Assembly (NCBI GenBank): GCA_964422615.1 | Contig: CAYRBJ010000048.1 | Location: forward strand, 1-9,377 | Source of the DNA: DATLWN01 sp964422615 | GTDB lineage: Bacteria; Pseudomonadota; Zetaproteobacteria; Mariprofundales; Mariprofundaceae | DNA length: 9,377 bases | Direction: 5' to 3' | Shown here: positions 1 through 6,542 of the stretch, piece by piece | How the letters are laid out: each line of letters opens with the position of its first letter | How positions within the stretch are numbered: the first letter of the stretch is position 1 | The notes under the pieces: generated by a model | Database searches by the model: none | Told to the model about the DNA's origin: nothing | The model's input: only the letters and a program-made list of their open reading frames with translations | Made by a program: the position numbers and the translations under genes

Positions 1-51
1 CAGTTCTCCTCCGAGTTCCTGAACATCGTCGCCCGCCACGTCAAGGGCTAG
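1..51 (+). CDS. tolQ: TolQ, C-terminal end only (partial)
   Basis: An open frame enters the window at base 1 and stops with TAG at 49-51, giving the last 16 residues QFSSEFLNIVARHVKG. TolQ is the MotA/ExbB-like inner-membrane proton-channel subunit of the Tol-Pal machine, and its C-terminus is a cytoplasmic helix of the form xxEFxxIL. The fragment fits that pattern. The assignment rests mainly on its place directly before tolR, tolA, tolB and pal, since 16 residues alone would not identify the family. The rest of the gene lies outside the window. Confidence 0.72.
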   Translation, partial: QFSSEFLNIVARHVKG

Positions 52-210
52 AGGATATGCACGCACGAATTTCGACCGAGGCGCTGCCGCCCCAAACGGG
101 ACCGATCCCGGGGGCCGATCAAGGCGCGAGGAGTGCCGTTTGGTGAATCAAAATAAACGACAAGCAATGCAGCGTGGCCCCATTTTGGGTGCAATTTGGG
201 GCATAGCCTG
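52..210 (+). other. tolQ-tolR spacer, 159 nt, with a 29-codon mini-ORF
   Basis: tolQ and tolR usually sit within a few bases of each other, but here 159 nt separate the tolQ stop from the first ATG of tolR. The spacer holds a small ORF at 57-146 (29 codons, beginning MHARIS). It follows AAGGG at 43-47 with 9-nt spacing, which is a reasonable ribosome-binding site. A short hairpin CGGGA/TCCCG lies at 97-110 and the bases around 140-200 are AT-richer. The mini-ORF is in a different frame from tolR, and a stop at 154-156 closes the tolR frame, so no single frameshift joins them. I see no convincing promoter. It may be a leader peptide, a small insertion or decayed sequence; the function is not known. 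Confidence 0.5.
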
Positions 211-604
<394 letters not shown>

Positions 605-630
<26 letters not shown>

Positions 631-1327
631 TCCGCATGCGGATCCCGCAGACCTGCACGGCCAGGATTTCCTGGTATCGCTGCTGGTGCACGCCCTGGTC
701 ATCGGCGCCATCATCATGCTGGCGCTGTGGGAGGTCCACCATACCCCGGAGCCGCTGCAGCGCATCCAGGTCAGCATGATCACGCCGGGAGAACTGAACA
801 GGATGATCCACCAGGCGGCCAGGGCAAAAGTGCGCGAACACGAAAAACCTGTGCATGTGCAGCAAAAGCCATCCCAGATGCCCAGCCTCAGCAAGCCCGC
901 GCCCAAGGAGAAGAGCAAGCCCAAGGAGACCTTCAATCCCTTCGTGCCGCTGGAATCGAAGCAGGATGTGACGACCTCATCCACATCCCACACCCACAAC
1001 AAGGCCATGGCGCAGATGCAGATGCAGCAGCTGTCACAGCAGGAGATCAACCGCTACATCGCCATGATTCAGGCGGCAGTGCAACAGCACTGGAAGGTAC
1101 CGCTGAGCCTCGGGCGCGTGAAAAACCCACTGGTCGAACTGCGACTGCGGCCGGATGGCCGCGTGGTGTCGATACACATCCTAGAAAGCTCTGGTGATAC
1201 CGCACTGGACGCCTCGCTCGTCCGCGCCATCATGGCCGCCGCCCCGTTCCAGCTGCCCCGGAAGCAGTTCGAGGCCTTCCGCGATAACCAAATCCGCTTC
1301 ATTCCCTCGGTCAATCAACAACAGTAA
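605..1327 (+). CDS. tolA: TolA, envelope-spanning Tol-Pal protein (short form)
   Basis: TolA is anchored in the inner membrane by TolQR and reaches across the periplasm to TolB and Pal. The start is TTG 605, inside tolR, because no ATG or GTG precedes the membrane helix; 26 nt of overlap implies translational coupling. Residues 22-42 form the anchor helix. It contains Ser25-x3-His29, matching the functional S-x3-H motif of E. coli TolA (Ser18/His22). Residues 70-120 are a Lys/Pro/Gln-rich linker (KPAPKEKSKPKE) and 120-150 are Gln-rich. Residues 150-238 form the TonB-like C-terminal domain, with the core ELRLRPDGRVVSIHILESSG. At 240 residues it is much shorter than E. coli TolA (421). The loss is in the long helical domain II, as in many non-enteric TolA proteins. 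Position between tolR and tolB makes a TonB assignment unlikely. Confidence 0.9.
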
Positions 1328-1390
1328 GCCGGCCGGACGGGGTAAGAGAGCCCCTTGTAAGCGGTGGGTTGCGGCGCTAGAAAGCTGCCC

Positions 1391-2659
1391 ATGCGTCTGA
1401 TCTCCTCCCTGCTGCTCGGGCTACTCATGCTCGCCGTGTCTTCTCCGGCATCGGCTGTCGAATTCCAGATCTACCAGTCCGGCTATAAGCCGCTGCAGCT
1501 GGCCTGGGAGATCGACGCGGACCCGTCGCTGCATCTGCAGTCCTCGCAATTGGGCGATATCGTGCAGAACGACCTGGCCACCAGCCAGTCCTTCGTCACC
1601 ATGAACCCGCTTAGCTTTCTGGATTCCGCGGCCGATTCCTGGAAACAGGTCACCTACGGCGATTGGCGCCTGATCGGCACCGACGTGCTGGCCCTGTGCC
1701 GGCTGACGGTGACCGCCAACGGCTGGAAGGCTGAGGTACAGGTCCACGATCCGTTCCGCGACAAACAGTTGGGCACAAGCAGTTTTACGGCCGCAAATGG
1801 CGATCTGCGCCCGCTGGCCCACCGAATCTCGAACTACATCTACCAGACCGTGCTGGGCATCCCCGGCTATTTCAACTCGCATATCCTGTATGTGCGTAAG
1901 CTGAAGAACAGTTCCGAGTTGGTGTACATGGACCAGGACGGCGCCAACCAGCAGGTCGTGGCCCGCAACTTCCCGATCCTGCTCTCCCCCAACTGGTCAC
2001 CCGACGGAAAGTTCGTGGCACTGAACGCCTATGTCGGGGACCAGCCGCGCATCGAACTGCTCGACCTGCAGACCGGCAGCCTGCAGACCATCGCCAACTT
2101 CGGCGGCCTGAACAGCACGCCGGCCTTCTCACCGGACGGACGCCACATCGCCGCCACGCTGTCCTACGCCGGGAATCCACAGATCTACATCTACGACCTG
2201 CGAACCAAGAAATGGCGGCTGTTCACGCATCACGGCGACATCAACACCTCCCCCACCTGGTCGCCCGACGGAAAATGGATCGCCTTCACCAGCAACCGCA
2301 ACGGCTCGCCCCAGATCTATCGCAAGAGCATGGAAACGGGCGAGGTGCATGCGGTCAGCCTGGTCGGCGATTACAACACCTCGCCGGCCTGGTCCCCGAA
2401 GGGCGACCGCATCGCCATGATCTCGCTGAAGAACTGGCAATACGCCGTGGCCACGGTCAACGTCGACGGCAGTGACATCCGCTATCTGGCCACGGGGAAG
2501 GTGGAAACCCCCGCCTGGTCCCCGAACGGCCAGATGCTGATCTATGCCTACTCGCATCAGGGCCTGCGCCAGCTGTACGAGGTTCCCAGCTGGGGGGGAC
2601 ATCCTCAGGCCGTCACCCCCGTCAGCGAGGATGCCTCCTACCCGGCCTGGTCCCGCTAG
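1391..2659 (+). CDS. tolB: TolB, periplasmic beta-propeller of Tol-Pal
   Basis: TolB is a secreted protein that shuttles between TolA and Pal and controls how much Pal is free to bind peptidoglycan. ATG 1391 gives a clean signal peptide (residues 1-22, cleavage after SPASA); an in-frame GTG at 1364 would add nine residues and spoil it. Residues 23-165 are the N-terminal domain. From about residue 190 a six-bladed propeller is marked by repeated PD40 motifs: NWSPDGK (~200), AFSPDGR (~243), TWSPDGK (~288), AWSPKGD (~331), AWSPNGQ (~375) and a closing YPAWSR. Its 422 residues compare with 430 in E. coli. The mature N-terminus (VEFQIYQSG) differs from the enteric TolA-binding TolB box. A likely pal promoter begins in its stop codon. 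Confidence 0.95.
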   Translation: MRLISSLLLGLLMLAVSSPASAVEFQIYQSGYKPLQLAWEIDADPSLHLQSSQLGDIVQNDLATSQSFVTMNPLSFLDSAADSWKQVTYGDWRLIGTDVLALCRLTVTANGWKAEVQVHDPFRDKQLGTSSFTAANGDLRPLAHRISNYIYQTVLGIPGYFNSHILYVRKLKNSSELVYMDQDGANQQVVARNFPILLSPNWSPDGKFVALNAYVGDQPRIELLDLQTGSLQTIANFGGLNSTPAFSPDGRHIAATLSYAGNPQIYIYDLRTKKWRLFTHHGDINTSPTWSPDGKWIAFTSNRNGSPQIYRKSMETGEVHAVSLVGDYNTSPAWSPKGDRIAMISLKNWQYAVATVNVDGSDIRYLATGKVETPAWSPNGQMLIYAYSHQGLRQLYEVPSWGGHPQAVTPVSEDASYPAWSR

Positions 2660-2684
2660 ACAACACCCTTTAGCCATCTATAAT
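2657..2684 (+). promoter_or_regulatory. Putative sigma70 promoter for pal
   Basis: TAGACA at 2657-2662 (5 of 6 to TTGACA) and a perfect TATAAT at 2679-2684 are separated by 16 nt. The -35 element starts in the TAG stop codon of tolB. Transcription would begin near 2691 and give a leader of roughly 58 nt before the pal ATG at 2749. This would let pal be made in excess over the other Tol proteins, which fits the known abundance of Pal. It is read from sequence only. Confidence 0.7.
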
Positions 2685-2736
2685 CGGCGTTAAATTCGTT
2701 CATTTCAGCCGTTTGGGCACCCTGGACGAAAATCAC

Positions 2737-2742
2737 GGAGGG
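2737..2742 (+). promoter_or_regulatory. Strong Shine-Dalgarno of pal
   Basis: GGAGGG lies 6 nt before ATG 2749. It is the clearest ribosome-binding site in the tol-pal part of the window and fixes the pal start, overriding the in-frame TTG at 2713, which would put 12 extra residues in front of the lipoprotein signal. Confidence 0.85.
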
Positions 2743-2748
2743 ATTCCG

Positions 2749-3222
2749 ATGCATTCAAACCATATCAAGCTTGCGGCGGTCGCTTGCCTTGCAGCCGGTC
2801 TGCTCATGGCAGGCTGTGCCAAAAAAGAGACGGTGGAGACCACCAAACCCGAGGCTGCGCCGGTAGCGACAGCGAAGACGGTCGCCAAGCCGGCGACCAA
2901 TTCGGTGTATTTCGCCTTTGACAAATCTAACCTGGACAACCCGGCAGTTGCCACCCTCAACGCCAATGCCGAATGGCTGAACGCCAATTCGGATGTCGAC
3001 GTCACCGTCGAGGGCAACTGCGACCAGCGCGGTACCCGCGCATACAACCTGGCCCTCGGCCAGCGTCGTGCCGATTCCGTGCGTGACTATCTGGTCAACC
3101 ATGGCGTCAGTGCAAGCCGCATCAAGACCATCTCGTATGGCAAGGAACGCCCACGCTGCAAGGGCACCGGTGAAGCCTGTTATGCCCAGAACCGGCGCGC
3201 GGATATTGTCGTCGACCACTGA
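2749..3222 (+). CDS. pal: Pal, peptidoglycan-associated OmpA-like lipoprotein
   Basis: Pal is an outer-membrane lipoprotein that grips the diaminopimelate side chain of peptidoglycan and is released by TolB. Residues 1-22 are a lipoprotein signal ending in the lipobox LMAGC, so Cys23 is lipidated; Ala at +2 predicts the outer membrane. Residues 24-50 are a Lys/Ala/Pro tether, and residues 52-157 are the OmpA-C domain. The binding segment is EGNCDQRGTRAYNLALGQRR (residues 88-107). Asp92 and the Arg pair are kept, but the usual EGHxDERGT reads EGNCDQRGT: His to Asn at 90 and Glu to Gln at 93. Cys137 and Cys144 flank the last loop before the conserved NRR (148-150) and could form a disulfide. 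Length (157) is normal. It has its own promoter and is followed by a terminator-like hairpin. Confidence 0.96.
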   Translation: MHSNHIKLAAVACLAAGLLMAGCAKKETVETTKPEAAPVATAKTVAKPATNSVYFAFDKSNLDNPAVATLNANAEWLNANSDVDVTVEGNCDQRGTRAYNLALGQRRADSVRDYLVNHGVSASRIKTISYGKERPRCKGTGEACYAQNRRADIVVDH

Positions 3223-3238
3223 TCCTTCGATCTGCGAC

Positions 3239-4003
3239 ATGACATGGCGGCCATCGGTCATCCCGATGGTCGCCATTTTCTTTCTGCCCCTGCTTGCCGG
3301 CTGCGCCACGCCCCCCCCGACGCAGGACATCGGAATGCTGCAGCAGCAATTGGCCGGCACCGAGCAGGATCTGAGCGCCGCCCAGGCATCGATCTCCGAA
3401 CTCGAGCAGCAGATGGCCGTGGTGCAAAAGCAATCCAAGCAGCAGGCGGCATTGCTGGCCGCCCTGCAGGCGAGCATCGCCCGGATACAGTCCCGGACGT
3501 CATCGTCCGACACCCTGATGCCCGCAGACAGCCGCGCCCGACGGAACATGGAAAAGAAGCTCGACCAGATCGAGGCCACCCTGGACAAATCGGAGGCCGG
3601 AGGAGGCGTTGGCGGGGACGAAAAAAACGCCTATACGGCCGCCTATCTCGCCCTGAAGAGCGGGCGCTACGATGAGGCATCGAACGATTTTGCCCATCTG
3701 ATCAAGCAATATCCCAAAGGTGAGTACATCGACCAGGCCCTGTACTGGTATGGCGAAAGCCTTTATGCTCAGCATCGCCTGAAGCAGGCAGCGGCCGTGC
3801 TGGAAAGGGCCGTGCGCAAGTATCCGCACAGCACCAAGCATGAACCTGCTCTGCTTCGCCTCGCTTCGATCTATAAGGATTTGCATCGTACGGACGATGC
3901 CGTCGCGGTATTCAAGCGCCTGATCCGGGAATACCCGCATACGGTCACGGCGGATCACGCCCGCCGCGCCCTGCAGCAAATCGCTCAGGAGAAAAAGAAA
4001 TAG
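3239..4003 (+). CDS. cpoB: CpoB (YbgF), coiled-coil/TPR factor with a lipobox
   Basis: CpoB binds TolA and coordinates peptidoglycan synthesis with outer-membrane constriction. From ATG 3239 the protein has 254 residues: a signal with lipobox LLAGC (Cys22), a coiled coil (about 31-85, rich in Gln/Leu heptads), a Ser/Gly-rich linker (86-128), and TPR repeats (129-250, such as AYLALKSGRYDEA and LKQAAAVLERAVRKYP). E. coli CpoB is a soluble periplasmic protein of similar length; the LAGC lipobox with Ala at +2 suggests that this one is an outer-membrane lipoprotein. The start is uncertain. ATG 3239 has no clear Shine-Dalgarno, TTG 3206 would overlap pal, and ATG 3266 leaves a very short signal inside a strong hairpin. 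It lies 16 nt after pal and its TAG overlaps the apparent queE start. Confidence 0.9.
   Translation: MTWRPSVIPMVAIFFLPLLAGCATPPPTQDIGMLQQQLAGTEQDLSAAQASISELEQQMAVVQKQSKQQAALLAALQASIARIQSRTSSSDTLMPADSRARRNMEKKLDQIEATLDKSEAGGGVGGDEKNAYTAAYLALKSGRYDEASNDFAHLIKQYPKGEYIDQALYWYGESLYAQHRLKQAAAVLERAVRKYPHSTKHEPALLRLASIYKDLHRTDDAVAVFKRLIREYPHTVTADHARRALQQIAQEKKK
3244..3285 (+). terminator. Terminator-like hairpin over the cpoB start (attenuator?)
   Basis: ATGGCGGCCATCGG (3244-3257) can pair with CCGATGGTCGCCAT (3263-3276) along all 14 positions, with one G-U wobble and a 5-nt loop. TTTTCTTTC follows at once (3276-3284). This has the form of an intrinsic terminator. It sits 21 nt after the pal stop but inside the cpoB signal-peptide codons (residues 3-13). 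It would cut pal transcripts short and let only a fraction read on into cpoB-queE-queC. It would also hide the ATG at 3266 and lie 2 nt from the ATG at 3239. Function is inferred; the pairing is directly visible. Confidence 0.75.
3987..3991 (+). promoter_or_regulatory. Shine-Dalgarno pointing to a non-AUG queE start
   Basis: AGGAG ends 8 nt before ATA 4000-4002, which is normal spacing. No ATG, GTG or TTG lies in the queE frame in the tens of bases upstream of this site, or between it and the conserved QueE N-terminal motif. The site therefore argues for initiation at or next to ATA 4000, overlapping the cpoB stop TAG at 4001-4003. Confidence 0.6.
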
Positions 4004-4662
4004 CCCCAGCCCCATCGGTCCGCATTCACGAAATCTATGACAGCATTCAGGGAGAGAGCACGCTTGCCGGCATGCCCTGCACGCTCGTGCGCCTGGCCGG
4101 ATGCCCGCTACGCTGCCGTTATTGCGATACCCCCCAGGCCTGGTCGCCTGCAAGCGGGCGGGATGTGCCGATCGAGGAACTGGTCTCGGATATCGCACAA
4201 CGCAACCGACCTCTGATCCTGGTCAGCGGCGGCGAGCCACTGGCGCAGCCGGCCTGCACCGACCTGCTTGCGGCCCTTGCCGAAACCGGGCGCATCATCC
4301 AGTTGGAGACTTCCGGGGCCTTCGATATCTCCGGGGTTCCGGATGGCATCCGCCGCATAGTCGATGTGAAAACGCCGGGCAGCGGCGAGGTGGCACGGAA
4401 CCTGATCGGCAACCTCGCCCATGTGAGGGCGGGCGACGAGATCAAGTTCGTGATCACGGATCGCCAGGACTACGCATGGGCTCGCGACATGATCGCCGAG
4501 CACGCGCTGGACCGGATGGGCCTTCCCATCCTGTTCTCGCCGGCCTGGGGGGAAGTGGAACCGACGGAACTGTGCCGCTGGGTCCTGGCTGACGCCCTGC
4601 CCGTGCGTGTGCACCTGCAACTGCACAAATACATCTGGGGCGGCGAGGCGAAGGGCGTATGA
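4000..4662 (+). CDS. queE: QueE, 7-carboxy-7-deazaguanine synthase (non-AUG start)
   Basis: QueE is a radical-SAM enzyme that converts 6-carboxy-tetrahydropterin to 7-carboxy-7-deazaguanine (CDG), the ring-forming step toward preQ0 and queuosine. From ATA 4000 the protein has 220 residues, close to E. coli's 223. It carries the conserved start IYDSIQGES (12-20), the iron-sulfur motif CPLRCRYC (Cys35, Cys39, Cys42; CX3CX2C) followed by Asp43, and the SAM motif SGGEP (76-80). The first ordinary start codon, ATG 4072, is residue 25 and would remove the IQGES motif, leaving 196 residues, too short for the family. AUA is a very rare initiator, so a sequencing error or a recent ATG-to-ATA change are alternatives. 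It ends in an ATGA overlap with queC. Confidence 0.9.
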   Translation: MAPAPSVRIHEIYDSIQGESTLAGMPCTLVRLAGCPLRCRYCDTPQAWSPASGRDVPIEELVSDIAQRNRPLILVSGGEPLAQPACTDLLAALAETGRIIQLETSGAFDISGVPDGIRRIVDVKTPGSGEVARNLIGNLAHVRAGDEIKFVITDRQDYAWARDMIAEHALDRMGLPILFSPAWGEVEPTELCRWVLADALPVRVHLQLHKYIWGGEAKGV

Positions 4663-5339
4663 ATACAGCCGTCGTTCTGCTCTCCGGCGGTCTGGATTCC
4701 AGTACCGCCCTGGCATGGGCCATCAAGGAACAGGGATGGGCCTGCCATACGGTGGCCTTCGACTACGGGCAGCGCCACCGCATCGAGCTTCAGGCGGCAG
4801 CCCGGGTCGCCACGGCCCTCGGCGCGCACAGCCATCGTGTCATCCGCGTGGACCTCGCCGCCATCGGCGGCTCGGCACTGACGGACGATATCGACGTACC
4901 GAAGGATGCGCCCGATTCCACCGGGATTCCCGTCACCTACGTGCCGGCGCGCAACCTGATCTTTTTGTCCCTGGCGGCCGCGGTGGCCGAAACCGTGCAG
5001 GCACGACATCTGGTGATCGGGGCCAATATCGTCGACTACTCAGGATATCCCGATTGCCGTCCCGAATTCCTCGAGGCCTTCATCCGGGCCGCCAACCTGG
5101 GCACGCGCAGCGGCACGGCCGGCCAGCCGCTGGAGATTGCCGCCCCACTGATCACCCTGAAAAAATCGCAGATCATCGCCCTCGGCCGGAAGCTCGGCCT
5201 GGACTACGGCCTGACCCGTTCCTGCTACGATCCGCGGCCGGACGGCAGCCCCTGCGGCCATTGCGATTCCTGCCGCTTTCGCCGCCAGGGATTCGCGGAA
5301 CTGCAGCTTACGGACCCCCTTCACTATCCCGGCGACTAG
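4659..5339 (+). CDS. queC: QueC, 7-cyano-7-deazaguanine (preQ0) synthase
   Basis: QueC uses ATP and ammonia to turn CDG, the QueE product, into the nitrile preQ0, the precursor that enters tRNA for queuosine. The 226-residue protein (E. coli 231) begins with the PP-loop SGGLDSST (9-16), which binds ATP. It has the family stretch FDYGQRHRIEL and, near the C-terminus, four zinc-ligand cysteines (Cys189, 199, 202, 205, in SPCGHCDSC), equivalent to those of the known QueC structures. ATG 4659 overlaps the queE TGA as ATGA, so the two are translationally coupled. No queD or queF is in the window, so the remaining steps must be encoded elsewhere. Confidence 0.96.
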   Translation: MNTAVVLLSGGLDSSTALAWAIKEQGWACHTVAFDYGQRHRIELQAAARVATALGAHSHRVIRVDLAAIGGSALTDDIDVPKDAPDSTGIPVTYVPARNLIFLSLAAAVAETVQARHLVIGANIVDYSGYPDCRPEFLEAFIRAANLGTRSGTAGQPLEIAAPLITLKKSQIIALGRKLGLDYGLTRSCYDPRPDGSPCGHCDSCRFRRQGFAELQLTDPLHYPGD

Positions 5340-5341
5340 GG

Positions 5342-5361
5342 TTTCCAAGCCCTTTCCAAGC
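5342..5361 (+). repeat. Tandem 9-bp direct repeat TTTCCAAGC
   Basis: TTTCCAAGC occurs at 5342-5350 and again at 5353-5361, 11 bp apart, or one helical turn. It starts 2 bp after the queC stop and overlaps the putative -35 of the next gene's promoter. The spacing suits a dimeric regulator. No known operator is recognised. Confidence 0.6.
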
Positions 5362-5380
5362 AACCATGACATGGTACAAT
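5353..5380 (+). promoter_or_regulatory. Putative promoter with a palindromic spacer, for the di-heme gene
   Basis: TTTCCA at 5353-5358 (4 of 6 to TTGACA) and TACAAT at 5375-5380 (5 of 6) are 16 nt apart. The spacer contains the perfect 11-bp palindrome CCATGACATGG (5364-5374), directly against the -10. With the tandem repeat upstream this looks like a regulated promoter whose transcript would start near 5387, about 16 nt before ATG 5403. The -35 is weak, as expected of an activated promoter. Confidence 0.5.
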
Positions 5381-5402
5381 GCCGTGCGGGGCGGAGTTGA
5401 AC

Positions 5403-6542
5403 ATGGAGGTTAGATTGCGACAGCCGATCAACTGCCGGACCCGCGCCCGACTGATGCTGTGCACCCTGGCCCTGCTGGGCATGCCGGCGAACCTTCTTGC
5501 TGCCGCAGCCACCTCCTCTTCCCCCGCCGCTGCCTCGTCCACCCGGGCCGATCTCGCCGTCTGGCGTCTGCCCCCGCCGCCGGTCGCCGCCCATCCCGCA
5601 TCCAAACAGGAAGTGAAGCTGGGCATGCAGCTGTTTTTCGATCCGCGCCTGACCGGCGCCGATGCCATGTCCTGCGCCCAATGCCACCTGCCGGGACTGG
5701 AATGGTCCGACGGGCGCCCACGGCCGATGCCACAGCAGCTGACGCTTGGGCGCAATACCATCGCGCTGGTCAATGTCGTCTATCGCAAGACCTTCTTCTG
5801 GGATGGCCGCGCTTCATCGCTGGAAGCGGCCATCGCCGGTCATCTGACGGAGAGCGAGGAAACGGGTGGGCAGAGCGATAAGGTCGGCATCTCCAACCTC
5901 TCCGCCCTCGGCGGCTACCGCCGCGCCTTCGCCGCTGTCTTCCATTCCCCGGCCATCACCGTGCAGGAGATCAGCCAGGCACTGGCCGCCTATCTGAGAA
6001 CCCTGGTTGCGACCAACACCCCCTTTGACCGCTGGATCGGCGGGGACAGCAAGGCGCTGTCCACCGAGGCCAAGGCGGGCTTCAAGCTATTCACCGGCAA
6101 GGCGGGATGCGTACGCTGCCATACACCGCCCTATTTCAGCGATTTCAAGTTTCACAACACCGGCATGAACAGTATCGATCCGGGCCATTACGAGGTCACG
6201 GGCAAGGCGAAGGACCGCAGCGCCTTCCGCACCCCCGATCTGCGACAGGTGGGACGCACGGCCCCGTACATGCACAACGGCAGCCTGCCGACGCTGGAAA
6301 GCGTCATCGACTTCTACAACCGGGGCGGCGACAGCCTGGATCCGGACAACGAGCTGAAGCCGCTCGGACTGAGCGCAAGCGAGCAGCATGAGCTGGTGAT
6401 GTTCCTGTATTCCCTGACCGATCCCAACCCGCCGCCTGCCGAATTCCCGGTGCTGCCGGCCATGGGCGAGATGCCGCCGACTGGTCAACAGGCGGCCCGG
6501 CAACCCGATGCCCAGGCCCTGATCTCAGCCCAGATACGGTAA
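5403..6542 (+). CDS. Di-heme cytochrome c peroxidase / MauG family protein
   Basis: This is an exported c-type cytochrome of the bacterial peroxidase/MauG family, acting in the periplasm on peroxide or on protein-derived radicals. A basic N-terminus and hydrophobic stretch (LMLCTLALLGMPANLLA, 17-33) form the signal. A Pro/Ala/Ser linker follows, then heme site CAQCH (91-95) and heme site CVRCH (236-240). Family motifs are GRNTIALVNV (116-125), FFWDGRASSLE (131-141), TPDLRQVGRTAPYMHNGS (277-294) and DFYNRGG (303-309). Tyr305 sits where MauG has its tyrosine heme ligand and classical peroxidases use a Met; this needs an alignment. The length is 379 residues. ATG 5403 has CGGAG 6 nt upstream; TTG 5415 has an even better GGAGG 5 nt upstream and is a real alternative. 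No methylamine dehydrogenase genes are nearby, so the substrate is unknown and no symbol is given. Confidence 0.9.
   Translation: MEVRLRQPINCRTRARLMLCTLALLGMPANLLAAAATSSSPAAASSTRADLAVWRLPPPPVAAHPASKQEVKLGMQLFFDPRLTGADAMSCAQCHLPGLEWSDGRPRPMPQQLTLGRNTIALVNVVYRKTFFWDGRASSLEAAIAGHLTESEETGGQSDKVGISNLSALGGYRRAFAAVFHSPAITVQEISQALAAYLRTLVATNTPFDRWIGGDSKALSTEAKAGFKLFTGKAGCVRCHTPPYFSDFKFHNTGMNSIDPGHYEVTGKAKDRSAFRTPDLRQVGRTAPYMHNGSLPTLESVIDFYNRGGDSLDPDNELKPLGLSASEQHELVMFLYSLTDPNPPPAEFPVLPAMGEMPPTGQQAARQPDAQALISAQIR

Noticed and set aside
172..202. Possible sigma54 or NtrC-type site in the tolQ-tolR spacer (GGCCCCATTTTGGGTGCAA)
   Set aside because: The GG and GC elements are 13 nt apart instead of 10, and the NtrC-like half is imperfect; it does not meet the consensus.
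1329..1360. Hairpin between tolA and tolB (GGGG/CCCC with an 8-nt loop, next to CCGGCCGG)
   Set aside because: Only four base pairs and no U-tract; too weak to call a terminator.
3986..4003. Programmed -1 frameshift joining CpoB to QueE at GAAAAAG
   Set aside because: The heptamer is G AAA AAG rather than A AAA AAG, and the SD abuts it instead of sitting about 10 nt upstream as in dnaX; non-AUG initiation explains the arrangement better. Kept only as an alternative in the queE finding.
5340..5402. tRNA gene after queC, as in pseudomonads
   Set aside because: The gap is only 63 nt and shows no cloverleaf or CCA-type end.
6525..6542. Bidirectional terminator at the convergent di-heme/sirB2 junction
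   Set aside because: The two genes overlap by 18 bp and I see no stem-loop with a T-tract on either strand.
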